Shown: positions 49,701-61,300 of the stretch, one piece after another
How positions within the stretch are numbered: position 1 is the first letter of the stretch
Layout of the letters: every line of letters starts with the position of its first letter
Source: Serendipita indica DSM 11827
Lineage: Eukaryota > Basidiomycota > Agaricomycetes > Sebacinales > Serendipitaceae
Length of the DNA: 64,000 nucleotides
NCBI GenBank assembly: GCA_910890315.1
Contig: CAJVGD010000046.1
Span: 310,001-374,000 of the forward strand
Direction: 5' to 3'
The notes under the pieces: generated by a model
Told to the model about the DNA's origin: nothing
What the model saw: only the letters and a program-made list of their open reading frames with translations
The model's database searches: none
Program-made: the position numbers and the translations under genes

Positions 49701-51482
49701 AAGCTGCGGCTTCATCGCTCATTGAAGGTGCCAAGAGCGTCGAGCTCTGTCAAGTAGGCAACTCTTACTATTCTATTGACGTCGCTCATTCGTTGTAGGC
49801 TTATATCCTCATGTCTGTGTACTCGATGCCATCGCGTCGATGGGAGGATGCGCGCGAGTGGCTCTATCTTGGGTTGGCCATTCGGTAAGCAAACTGCTAG
49901 AGCTACCAGGACGGACCTAATACAATTACAGCATGGCGACTGACCTTAATCTTCATGTTCGAACGACGACCAAGCCGCTCAACGAGCAACACGAGCGAGA
50001 GCTCTTGAACCGGAGTCGTACCTGGCTCATCTGCTACAACCTTGACCGCTCGGCATCTGCCCAGCTCGGCAAGCCGGCGTCCATCCGTGCAGACCCCATC
50101 ATCCGGAGCGTCCGTGCCGTCGGCGACCGTAAGCCATGGTGGAAGGCCTCCCAGTACAATGATCCATTCGATCTGCACCTGTGCGCTTACACAGATTTGC
50201 TGTCGACGATTGTGGCCGAGTTCCAGGAACGAGTCTACTGGGATCCAAACACGGAGACGTCGGTTCTGCGGTCGGATCTGGATCTCGTAAAGGTCGCATA
50301 TGAGTTTGATGCCCGCTTGACCAAGTGGAACTCGGAAACGACCGTGAGCTTTGCGACACATTCGGACGCGAGTAGTCCGCAGTGTGCGTACAGGGTCCGG
50401 TTGTTGCCGTTTTATGTCAACTACCTCCGACTGGTCATGCTCTCCCTCGGCTTCCAGCAGGTCACGCACAAGGCGCCGAAACGCGAGGGTCCACGGCCGG
50501 AGATTGTCAAACGGTGCCTGGACGCAGCTTGCGAAGTTGTCAAGACTATTGTCGACACACTTGCGCCGACAGATTATTTCCGGTATGCCCCGATGGGCAT
50601 TTCGTATTCACGTCGTTTGCGAGTGCATTCTTGATCAAGATGCTCCGACTGCAAAACGGGACATTGTTGGATGCAGAGGAAAAGACGCAAGTCATTGCAT
50701 TGGTCGAGCGCCTGATTGATACGCTCAAGAATCCGCGTATCGCGATTGACGCACGCCACACCCCAATGCTCTACTCGCGTTTCTTGGCCAGCTTGATCAG
50801 CAAGTACAAGGAGGATATGGCCCCGTCGACAGATGGAGGAGATGGGTTGACGTCCAACGATTCGGCTGGCGTCCTCACTCCACCCATGGTCAAGGACGAG
50901 TCTGGACCAAATGCATCCTCGTCGTCGCAGGCTACACGAGGCGAAATGGGTCCACCACCACAGAAACCAGCCAGTTCTTCACGACCGATGGGTAACGGTG
51001 CTCCAGTAGCAGCAGCAACCAGTCGCCACCGCCCGAGCCCATCGATCGAACTGGTGCCTGCGCACGATCCGTCGTCGAATGGGCCTCCACCAACCGCGCA
51101 TACCATCTTTGATCCGTCACTGCTCATCGACGATGGACATGGATCGTTGATGCTGCCTTTGTCGGCAAACCACGAAGAGTCGTATGCAGCCACGGTGCAC
51201 GCCCCAAGCACCGTGTACGGAGGCAGCCAGTATAATGCACCGATTTCGCAAGGTGTGGGTACTGGCATGGGTGGCTTCGGAATGGATACGTTCATGGCGG
51301 ACGACCATATGCTGGCTCCCATGTTGGCAATGTCGAATCCCGCGTTCTGGGACTCGGGAATGCTACCGGGAATGCCGGCGTGGTCTGATGAGATCATGCA
51401 GTGGACGTCGAGTTTGGACGAGGAGCAATTGGCGGCGCTGGGAGCCGAGAGCCATAACGGTGCATATGTTGGTCGGTATTAG
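46753..51482 (+). CDS. Zn(II)2Cys6 transcription factor with fungal-specific TF domain
   Basis: A DNA-binding regulator of about 1,250 residues. The N-terminal 400 residues are disordered, with a Gln-rich run (YSQQQQQQRQQQQHQ, about 47462-47510). The binuclear zinc cluster is split over exons: PGACAPCKRLKMKCVFPEGE, then NACQRCRNSGRANQCVVGPR. A linker (PRKPRQPS) and a coiled coil (KKELLLQKVREQDATIKSKD) follow. After a Ser/Asp linker comes the fungal TF domain: GIVSPKEVDELFKIFFDRLN, FVSILDPLLHTPATTFGRCP, SVELCQAYILMSVYSMPSRR, WLYLGLAIRMATDLNLHV and ERELLNRSRTWLICYNLDRS. The tail is Pro/Ser/Gly-rich, ending HNGAYVGRY. I cannot assign a regulated pathway. Confidence 0.9.
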
Positions 51483-51931
51483 AAGAAATGTACACCTTGG
51501 AACGATTTTGGGAATTACAAGTGATGGCATCAAACAGTGACCCTGATGAAGGCCGGCATCCTCTTTGTAATAATCCAGAGTCGTAGATTCGTTACGAACG
51601 ATTTGCGAGATTACGAAATGTCGTGCTGTCGAGTAGCCGTGCGTTGTCGACGCCCGTTCTAATAAATGCAAAAACGGCTATTCTCGAGGAGCACACAGTC
51701 GCCAGGGTCGAGGCTGTCTGTCTCGGGGTGTGATAAAACGCGGGGAATTCTTCCCCCCTAAACGCTATAAAACCCACTTCTCGGCGAAACACAGAGGGGG
51801 CCTTGTCCTTTGCCTCCCGCTCTCCGCCTGCTATCCCGTCTACACCTCCGCCAGCATACCCTCATAGATCTCGTTAATTACCTCGAGAGAGCCGCCGTAT
51901 CTTGGTCGCTGGGTCATTGCCGCCGTTAGAA
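51483..51931. other. Intergenic region after the Zn2Cys6 factor gene
   Basis: About 450 bp with no recognised gene. It holds the 3' flank of the transcription factor and the presumed promoter of the next gene. Confidence 0.4.
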
Positions 51932-52935
51932 ATGCCCCGCTCGCAGGTTGTGCTTATTGGCGAAGAGTCGATTGCCAGAGGTGTGTGGTTTTCTTGGTTG
52001 GGAAAAAAAATCGGTACTGAATGCTGAGCAGATTCACCCGAGTATGCGGCTGGGATCTGTACGCCTTTGCGTATTCCTTGGTGAGAATAGAGACTGACGG
52101 AAGAAACAGCAACACAGATGCGGCAATATCTGCCACGGGTAACTGTCGAACGACATGCAAAGTATACACCCCCGAGTATTCACAGACCTCGGGAAGATAT
52201 GCCCGTACTCTATCAGGTGAAGAGCATACCATTAATTGGGTACACCAGGACACTAACAGGGCGTATATAAATAGCCAGAGGATCCAACGGTTGGCTTTAA
52301 ATCTGGCCATGCCATCAAAACCCCCAACAGGACATTTGTCGTCCTCAACCCATGGCTGCACCCGTCGGACATTTTTGTACCGCACGTCAACAATTATCGA
52401 GCCGCTCGCTACGTGTCTGTGACCAGTCCGACGCAAGCACTCTTGTATACCGCGGGCGTGCATCGATTACGGGCTACCTACCGCCTGCGCCGCTTGGTCG
52501 CTCATCTTTAGGCCAGACGCACCTGATGCCAACGTCTCTGCGCGTCTCGAACTCGATGGCCCACAGACGTTGCACCGCGCCGAGCTTCGGGCCGCGATAG
52601 GAGCCATGCAATACCGAAGTTGGAACACCGAGGGGTTCAATAGCATTGTGATTGCGACGAATTCAGACTATGTGGTGCGAGGTGGGACAGAATGGGTGTG
52701 GAAATGGGCAAAGAATGGTTGGACTAACCCCGTCGACGGATATCCGGTCGCGAACAGAAGTCTCTGGGAAAAGTTTATGAAGGAGGTGCGCAAGATGGAG
52801 TCTGTTGGTGTCGAAGTTCGCTTCTGGTACATTAGTGCCGAGTGGAACGAAGCTGCTGTCGAGTTGGCAAACGCCGGAACTCTACGAAAAGACGTGGACA
52901 ATACGTTTCAAAAGGTGGTCGGCATTCTCGTCTAG
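51932..52935 (+). pseudogene. RNase H-like gene, apparently degenerate
   Basis: This is a host-type fungal RNase H-fold protein that looks inactive. The probable first exon is MPRSQVVLIGEESIARG. The conserved region starts PNRTFVVLNPWLHPSDIF (about 52330) and runs to SPTQALLYTAG. Here the family has LLYTDG, so the first catalytic Asp is replaced by Ala. From there the homology continues one base out of frame as ACIDYGLPTACAAWSLIFRP, then HRAELRAAIGAMQYRSW (the Glu is kept). Next is SIVIATNSDYVVRGGTEWV, where the usual TDS is TNS, so a second catalytic Asp is lost. The C-terminal ANRSLWEKFMKEVRKMESVG and VEVRFWYISAEWNEAAVELA are intact. Either an unrecognised splice corrects the frame or the gene is decaying. 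Confidence 0.6.
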
Positions 52936-53091
52936 CTTCTCTTGCATTTGGATTTCTTTCGGAAGTATGCTTGTTGTAACATCTGTAGGATCTTGCGGTT
53001 TTGGGAATAGTCGCGTTTTACCATTTAGGCGTGGCCCCGTTCGACCTCGAGTCCCGTGCCTTGTCAGTGTGTCCCCACCTTGAACTCTTCC

Positions 53092-54151
53092 ATGACCATC
53101 TGTGCGAACTGCGTTTCTGGTCACGTTCTCCCTGGGGACCCCACCGGGTCCACAGACCCGGCCAGTGGCTGCTATCTAGCCCTGCGTAACCCGGCTATCG
53201 CGGGTCGAGCAGATGCAAATAAAACTGCTATCGTACTACTGACGGACATTATCGGACTTCGACTCAAGAACGCAAAGCTCCTAGCAGACCGGTTTGCACA
53301 GAGGTTGGGCTACGACGTCTATGTTCCCGACCTCTTCGACGGCACGTAGTTATTTGATGGCCTATCCACGACTCATACCACCTCCAGGTCACCCACCTGT
53401 CCGTCTCATCGACGACGAGGCAAACCTCCGTAAATTCATTCCCGACGAGCCTGGGGCAAAGTTCTCGCTATGGAACCGGTTTCAGTTTCTCTTCCTTATC
53501 CTCAGATGCGCACCTGGACTGTGGAAAACGAGGCCCTCTATTGGGAGAGAGCGTGTACAGGCTGTACGTATCTCTGCCAATTACACGCAGTGTCTCACAG
53601 ATTCCTAGTTCATTCGTGACCTAAAGGAGAACAAGGGGTATGAGAAGATTGGTGTCATCGGGTACGTCGCTTACGCTGGTCCGGGAGCGTGATTGTGACA
53701 AAGAGGCAGGTACTGCTATGGCGGTGGAATCGCCATCAAACTTGCTATGCAAAAAGGCATGGTTGACGCCGTCGTCTCATGTCACCCAGGGCCAGTATGG
53801 CTGGATGACTTTCCTCGAGTCGTTGTTCCATTTGCCTTGTTCTGTCCAGAGGGTCCGTGTTCTATCCAGTTTTGCTCGTGGAGTCTAATGATGATCACAG
53901 AGGACGAATGGCTATCGCCGGCCAAGAGAGATCGAGCAGAGGCCGCGTTAAAGGTGCTCAAGAATGTCCCAACAAAGGTCCAAACCTTTTCAGGTCTGAA
54001 CATTTCCATCATTCGAATCACTCGTATTAAATCTTGTCTAGGAACTGTCCACGGATTCTGCTGCCGTCCAGCCCTGGGGATTCCCAAAGTCCAGACAGCA
54101 TTTGAGGGTGCATTCGAAGAGGGCGTGGCTTGGTTCCAAACGCATCTGTGA
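53092..54151 (+). CDS. Dienelactone hydrolase family protein, tandem copy 1
   Basis: This alpha/beta hydrolase relates to carboxymethylenebutenolidase, which acts in ring-cleavage catabolism of aromatics, though fungal members often have unknown substrates. It starts MTICANCVSGHVLPGDPTGS. Next come TAIVLLTDIIGLRLKNAKLL, ADRFAQRLGYDVYVPDLFDG and, after an intron, HPPVRLIDDEANLRK. The nucleophile Cys is in GVIGYCYGGGIAIKLAMQKG, the acid is probably in EEDEWLSPAKR, and the His is in FSGTVHGFCCRPALG. The end is EEGVAWFQTHL at 54151. The first intron (53342-53387) seems to use a GC donor. The next gene is a close paralogue in the same direction, 122 bp away. Confidence 0.88.
53342..53387 (+). other. 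Probable GC-AG intron in dienelactone hydrolase copy 1
   Basis: In phase, GAC G must join GT CAC CCA (DGHPP), which forces a donor GCACGT at 53342. The only nearby GT (53346) gives the wrong frame. The paralogue has a GT donor (GTATTT) at the same place. Confidence 0.6.
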
Positions 54152-54273
54152 TGCAATCCTTCGTCGTGAAGCCTTTACACTGGATATTAGAAGAATGCTT
54201 AATTACGCCCTTGACACTTGATCCCGACCGCGTCACACGCCAGCTCTGCTCCTTAGCAAACAGTAAAACAACA

Positions 54274-55434
54274 TGGCTGGAATATGTCAAGACTGTATGA
54301 CAGGACACGTCCTGCCTGGTGAGCCCAAAGGAACAACGTCAAACGTGGACGGAGCCTACTTTACCTCGGCTCCCGCATCAGCACCGACGAGTGAACAACA
54401 AAACGAGGCAGAAGTAGGTAGAAAGACGGCGTTGGTACTCCTCACAGACATGTTCGGGCTCGCGCTCTCCAATCCCCGGATCCTCGCAGACCGCTTTGCA
54501 GAGCGTCTCGGGTGCGACGTCTATGTCCCCGACCTGTTTGAAGGTATTTATTCGAATTTGGAGTTTATTAACTGCAAAAACCAACGAAATTGGGATGTCA
54601 GGCCATCCGCCCATTGATGCCGACCAACTGCAGCCGTATACACCCGACGTGCCCAATACGCACTATAGTCTGTGGAATAGACTCACTTACTACCTTTTGT
54701 GGATCCCAAAACTTCCGTCTTTGTGGGCAAATCGACCGAGTGTAGGACGGGCAAAGGCAGAGCAGGTAAATCCGTTCCGCCTCTCAGTATCCTACGTCTG
54801 ACCACAATGTATCAGTTTATCCAAGATTTGAAAGACAAGAAGGGCTACACAGACATTGGCGTAATAGGGTATTTGAGGCTTTTTGAGCGTTCTTTGGTTC
54901 TGGAAATTAACGCCACTCAGGTACTGCTACGGTGGTGGAATAGCAGTCGGACTTGCGACCAAAAAGGGTTTTGTCAACGTCCTCGTCGCTTGTCACCCAG
55001 GACCAATCACGGAGTCTGAATTTCCCCACGTCTTGACGCCATTGGCCATGTTCTGCTCACAAGGTATGATCCTTTTGCCGCATAGAGTATACTGCTGATC
55101 ATAGAATCATGTAGAGGATCCATGGGTCACCCCACCCAAACGCGCGCGTGCAGAGGCCGCTCTGGCAAAGCTGGATACAGTAGAGACTAAAGTCGAGACA
55201 CTCCCAGGCATGTTTATCCACTTTTCTCGCTACTCTGGACCTCCATAATAGATATCCTTCGCCCCCAACCATCCCCCTGCTAGTTCGCAACGAGCTTACC
55301 ATTCAAATAGGCACTGTTCACGGATTCGCTGCTCGACCGAATCTTGGTATCCCACAAGTCCGAGACGCATTCGAGAGGACGTTTGAAGAGTGTGTCCAGT
55401 GGATTCAAGCGCGCATCCATCGTCACGAGTGATA
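54274..55434 (+). CDS. Dienelactone hydrolase family protein, tandem copy 2
   Basis: Paralogue of the gene at 53092-54151 with the same intron positions. It starts MAGICQDCMTGHVLPGEPKG. Next come TALVLLTDMFGLALSNPRIL, ADRFAERLGCDVYVPDLFEG and HPPIDADQLQPYTPDVPN. The nucleophile Cys is in GVIGYCYGGGIAVGLATKKG, the acid region is QEDPWVTPPKRARAEAALAK, and the His is in LPGTVHGFAARPNLGIPQV. The end is QWIQARIHRHE with a stop at 55434. An extra 12-15 residues of low-complexity sequence (SAPASAPTSEQQNEAEVG) near the N-terminus distinguish it from copy 1. Sequence divergence between copies is substantial, so this is an old tandem duplication. Confidence 0.88.
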
Positions 55435-58352
55435 TCCAGACTCAAAACGCGTGCTACCCTCTTCTTGACAATACAGTTACCTCAATGGGCTGTTTTTTTT
55501 GTTGTGCCTCCGCAACGCCGATTAACCTGTTTCCGCAGTTATTCGCATCAGAATGTACAAAATTGCATTGCATTCTCTTTAGAACAAAAGAAAGAAACGC
55601 GTGTGTCATATTCAACTGCTATGGGCGCCTCTAAGGGCCCGTGGTTTGGACGTCCTCTTGGGGCAAGACAATCCGAGCCGGTCGGCTGTCAGCAAAGGCT
55701 TCGGGTCGCAAAAACTCGTTGGAGACCTGCCTTGTACTAGTCTTGGCCTTACTGACGCACCATCGACTGTGCTGGTCCGCTAACTTATGCCCTACTGCAC
55801 GGTCTTTACGGTCCGTGTTTTCGGCCTCTGCGAGATAAACTCGACAGCTCGTTTCTACATTAGGGTGCGACGTAATCCACTTTACTCAGTCCGGAAACCG
55901 AGGAGGCTGGGTTTGGGGTGCTCTGGTTCAATGCATCACGCGCACATTGCTCGGCATGCCAGTACAAATTCGTAAAGGCGGGGAAAGAGGCAATCAGGAC
56001 CTCATGTGATTGGGCGCATCGAGCGAATCCAGCCTTGATCGATATTCGACGTCTGCACCATGAGATATACGTGAATGTGGGCAGGAGTGACCACATGATA
56101 TTAATCGAGGTGACCATGATCACAATGTACGTGGACTGGACCAATCTCGATCGCACACGATCATGGAGAGAAGACAGACTTGCGACACCCAGTATCCGAA
56201 GAGCGAGCAAGAATACCTAAGCCGGTGGTGGCAACGCGGGAAAGTGTTTCTGGTCATGATCATTGCGCGTCCGAATCCTCCCGAGCTGAGCGGGCCAGAT
56301 AGTGAGCAAGATCATTCCGACCGAATTGAAACCAGCCTGAGCAGAGCCGCTAGGTTGGAATTGGGGTCGTCCCTATACTTGCGAAGCATGTTGTCCGTTA
56401 TCCGTTATATCAGTTTTTGAATAGCGGAAATTGCCTCTTGGTGATCAACGATCGTCCACGTGGGCTCAATGGTCGAGCCTAGTGATCCCGATCCGCGATC
56501 CTTTTCTCGATGAAAGTTCGAGTTGACGGGGCGTTCGACTTGCTTCTGCTTTTGGCTCACGGCTTGTTCCTGTGAATGGGGCACTCTACCCGACAGGTTG
56601 GTCGACATGGACTACAACCGTCTGCAGTTTAGTAGGTGACTTTTCGCGTGTGGAGAAGCAATTGGGTGAGTGACGCGATCGGGCTAATCGAAATGAGATG
56701 GGATCACTGCATAATGCCGCCTGCCGAAGCTCACTCCTGTCCGCAACAGGGAGAGACGGGGCGGGCACCAGTGTCCCCGAGATTGGTGCGCTTGTTCGCA
56801 TGTTCCCGTAATCAAGTTGTTTTCCGGGTATTTCTTCGTAGTTGTCCGTTTCTAGATTGGCGGGTCAGGATTCTCAATTGCTCCATCGTGACTCGAACAG
56901 GGCAAATAAATGGAAAGATAGTTCCCGAAAAGCTCGAGGCCGAGATAACAGATCCGTAACGGATAACCCAGCATGCGATGCGCCTCTCGAGGTATTTGTC
57001 GGCGCCCGGCTGGTCCATAATAACTCCACGTAACCTTTCTTCGTCTCATAGCAGTCACACAAGCACTGTGGATTCGCTCAAGCTGCTCTCCGACGTCGAA
57101 CAGGTAGGTATGCAAAGTAAGCAACCGGACTGGACGACATTGCAAAGATAAGGTGCGAAGATGTCGAGTAATCACGAATGGTCCTGAGGCGAGTAAAGTG
57201 CCTGCATCATGTCGGCTCCTGACCAAGACAGGCTCCCAAGCCATAGTTTTGGTAACGCGTACGAATATCTGTATCGCCAACCACGGAGAGGTATTTTATC
57301 GAGTTTCTGGGTTGTCGTATGAGGGCCCGAGTGGCTCAATAACCCAAGCAAAAAAAGACGGTGTCTGATTTACCAGGTGGAAATGTAAATATGTACAGCT
57401 AGAACCAATCAGTAATATTTTTTGTTATTGCGATCACATACATTTAGTTCACAAATAAGTGCGCATGGCCTGTTCCTTTATATGATCACTCGGGTCCGTC
57501 TCTCCGACCTAGATTCGCATTAAAGCTCTTCTGGATCGCTCCTTGATCCTCCCCACTCTTTTTTCCCCCTTTGTTGGTAAGAGCCTCCCACCGCTCCAGA
57601 GTTTTTCGCTGACCGACGGGGTCGGTTACAGCGAAAACCGAAATGAAGACTGCACGCAAAAACCTAAAGGCATCTGTAAAGCGCCAAGTCCCCAAGTTGG
57701 TCAACCCGATCGCTCTTAGGCAAAGAGGGGGCAAGCGTCCCCATCCGTTGAGGCGGGCCACCGTCGATTCTCGGACAGCTCCGGTGTTGCCACCGGTTGC
57801 AAGTGTTTCCGAAGAACACGAGCACGATGGCATTAGCTCCCTCTGCCTCGAATGTGAGGCTTGGTCCGCTGCGAATCATCGCGGCGGTCACCTAAGCCAT
57901 CGCTGCAAGATACTGCCGATAAACTACTTTGCGCCTAACGTAGACGCAATGCTCCACTTTGGCGACCAACCCTTTATCCGCCCCATTGGCGTCGAAGAGT
58001 GCCATTAATCTCCCTGGCTTGCTGCTTGGAACTTGCTCAGAACTTGTGTGAACGTTTCCCTGGTGTTGTTATTTATCCGAGTCGTGCGATTCGTGTCTTG
58101 TGCTTGTCGGATTCGTCTCGTGTTTTGTCCGTTTTTTTTTTTTTTGTTGATACCAGTTCGCAATCTCCGTAGTGGTCGTGTTGATAGACATCTGCAGTTC
58201 CAAGTAGGTTATAAATATGGTTTTGTCTGATTTTGGTGTTCCTGAACAAAATTTTGCTGGCGAGCGTAGTGGTCAAGCTGTGAAGTTGCTCCTGACCGCG
58301 ACCCCTGCAAACGGAGCGCGAGGTCGTTAATCGACTGGACACTGTTTAAGAA
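55435..58352. other. 2.9-kb gap without a convincing gene
   Basis: The largest non-coding stretch in the window. Frames of 60-142 codons occur on both strands and overlap one another, with no recognised domain and no consistent chain of splice sites. Some minus-strand frames (55860-56210, 56852-57280) have hydrophobic stretches, so a decayed membrane-protein gene is conceivable. A run of 14 T lies at 58132-58145. No tRNA or other RNA gene was recognised. Confidence 0.5.
58132..58145 (+). repeat. T14 homopolymer tract
   Basis: Fourteen consecutive T about 210 bp upstream of the CTR9 coding region. It could be a promoter poly(dT) element that disfavours nucleosomes, or a Pol III terminator for an unrecognised RNA. 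Neither is shown. Confidence 0.6.
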
Positions 58353-61300
58353 TGGACGACAATGATATGGAAATGGAGATGGGGACACCTCCTCCGTTAC
58401 TCGGGCTCTGGAGATTGATATTGGAGACCAAGAAGTTATCACAATCGATCTCGACGCGTTAGACCAATCAACCGACGACGTGATCAACGTTTTGCAAGAT
58501 GCACGGTGCAAAGTGACAACTTGGACCCAGCTCGCGAGCGAGTATTGGCGACGAGGGTGGTTGGATTCGGCCCAGAGAATCGCACACGCCGCGCTCGAAT
58601 GTATGTTCTTTGTCACCCCTGCACCATCTTTCTGTATGCTAAACTGGTCCTGAGTCTTCAAGAGTATCAGGGATGCCCAGAGTCTTTCATCCGTCTATCT
58701 TCTTATGGCCGGCATCCAAATGGACAGTGCTCGCGCTGCTCCAAAGATGAAGCTAGAGTCTCCACGTGAGTTATATGAACCATGGGTCAACATGATGACA
58801 TAAAACGCGTCAAGAGCTCGATAAACTTGGCAATGAGACACTGAAAGAGGTCTACTTGTCGGAAGCAACTGCCCTCATGAACTATGCATCGGGAGCGGCT
58901 AAAAGCGAGCTCTTTTTCCTCACCGAGGCATTCATCAACTGTCCAAGCACAGCACAATCAACGACGCCCTCGTGACGTTCGAAGGCATCCTACAAGGCAC
59001 CCCAACAAACATCGTAGCTCTTCATGGAAAGGTTAGTCTACGTGTGGCCCTTTTCTAACTAAACTGACTTCATAAAGGCGAGAATCATGTATATGCAGCG
59101 GAAATATCGAGAAGCCCTACAACTCTACCAACGCATCCTCCGTCTCAGCCCGAATGCACAGCCAGATCCTCGAATAGGGATAGGTCTGTGTTTTTGGCAG
59201 CTAGATGATAGGTCAAAGGCGAAAAAGGCTTGGGAGCGGAGCCTCGAATTAGTGTGTACTTTTTGGTTGCCTTTCTTCCATAACTGACCATTGCGAAGCA
59301 TCCGAATCATTGGGTACCGCAGCTGTTACTCGGTCTAGAATCGCTCAATGCCAGCAAGGATTCTCAACGTACAGAGGAACAGCGCCATCACGCGTACACT
59401 GTCGGAAGCAAACACATCGAACGTGCATTTCACATCAACCAAAAGAATGGAGCTACTGCCAACTGTCTGTCTGAGTACTTTATCAGGCGTGGCGAAGCAC
59501 GCAAGGTCAGGTCGAGGAATAATAGTCGACAATCCTAACCTTTTGTAGGCCTTGAAGCTCGCAGAGCGCTCTATTCAATATGCTGATAGTATAACGATCC
59601 TTAGCGAGGGACATTTGCGCGCTGGACGGGTTGCACACCTCGAAGGTCGATACGATGATGCCATCACTCACTATACAAACGCTAAGAACCTCCCGCTCGC
59701 CTCTATCGGCATTGCACAGTGTCATATCAAGCGTGGTATGTCAAAGGATGATTAGTAAATGACACAATTGACAAATTCTTCCAGGCGAGACCGCGGCCGC
59801 AATACATGTACTCGACACACTGCTCAACGGTCCAGAGACACAGCAACCAAAGGAAGCCATGATCATGTTGGCATCGCTACGAGCATTTGAGCGACCTGCT
59901 CTATCTTCAGCCGAACTCGCACAGGACAAGGCAAAGGCGCGAGAGCTCCTAGAACGTGTCAAGAGACACACATCTCAGGCGAATGGAACAAAGTCCAACG
60001 GCATATCTGCTGTGAATAACCGAAAACCTGCTTGGATGAACGACCTCGAGATGCACGTGGAGATTGGCAGATTGTGGGAAAGAGAGGACACTGCAAAGGC
60101 CCTCTTAGCCTATCAAGACGCCAGGAGAATCAGCGAGCAGAGTGTAGCCGGTGCCGATCCCCGTATCATAAACAACATTGCCGTGCTCGGTCATCTAAGC
60201 GGCAAGATTGCTGAAGCTCGGGCTCTATATGAAGAAGCCCTTGGAATTCTTGCCAACAAATGGGCGAACCACGAGAATATGGATGGAATGTCGACGACGA
60301 TCCTCTACAATTTGGCTCGCGTGTATGAAGATCAAGACGAGACGGCACTTGCAAAGGATGCATACGACAAGCTTCTAGGAAGACACCCGGAATACGTGGA
60401 TGGTGGGCGTCTTTGTGACTTTCAAGGTTCCATATTGACCATCTTCAAGCCAAGGTTCGCCTTGCGCACATGCTTCTAGCAAGCAACAAGCCAAACGAGG
60501 CACATACCATTCTCAAGCAAGCAATCGAGACGCAACAGACCAATATGAATCTTCGGGCGTACTATACGCACTTCCTTACCCAAAGCAACCTGCTACAAGC
60601 TGCACTCAAGATCGTTCACGCGACGCTCAATATCAATAAAAACGACTTATATGGTACCGTAGCATCGGGTTGGCTGCATTATCAGCTGGGGCGTGAAGCG
60701 CGTCCCAATAATGAGGAGACAATGCGCGATCGCCGACATAAACTCTTATACGCGGCAGAGTTCTATGAGCGTGCTCTTAACCTTGACCCCAGTTGCTCGG
60801 TCGCTGCCCAGGGCCTAGCAATACTAATCGCAGAGGACGCTATTGGTATGATGGCGTTGAAGCCCGGTGCCGGACTCGAGGACCACGAGACGCGGTTGGC
60901 GAATACGAGCGACGCTTTGGAATATTTTGCCAGAATTCGAGAGGTGATGGCGGACGGAAGCGTTTATACGAACATGGGACATTGCTATTACATGCGCGAC
61001 GAGTATGAACGCGCGATTGAAAGTGTAAGCACTCACGTCTCCAGGATGCTCTAATTGACACATTGGATAGTACGAAACGGGGCTGCAAAAGTTTTACAAT
61101 GGTCAAAACACATCTGTGATGATGTGCCTCTCGCGAGCGTGGTATGCAAAAGCCACTCGAGATCAATCATTCGTGGCAATGAAAACAGCTCTGCATCTCG
61201 CGCAGACGGTGGGTCGACCCTCCATACTCAGACGAATACTCATTGTCTCCAGGCGCAAATGTTGTCTCCAGGTGACAAGTCCATCAAGTACAATATTGCT

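Larger units (their letters stand above)
53092..55434 (+). repeat. Tandem duplication of a dienelactone hydrolase gene
   Basis: Two direct copies of about 1.1 kb, 122 bp apart, share every catalytic motif and intron position. They differ in N-terminal length and in one splice donor type. Confidence 0.8.

Noticed and set aside
51954-52463. 169-codon minus-strand open frame over the RNase H-like gene
   Set aside because: The sense strand carries clear RNase H-family homology; the antisense product has no recognisable features.
55860-56210. Hydrophobic 116-codon minus-strand frame, possible membrane-protein remnant
   Set aside because: One or two hydrophobic stretches alone are not enough, and flanking frames do not join into a recognisable protein.
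57486-58008. Overlapping 115- and 121-codon frames on opposite strands
   Set aside because: They have no family features, no splice chain and biased arginine-rich composition; they are best regarded as chance frames in the gap.
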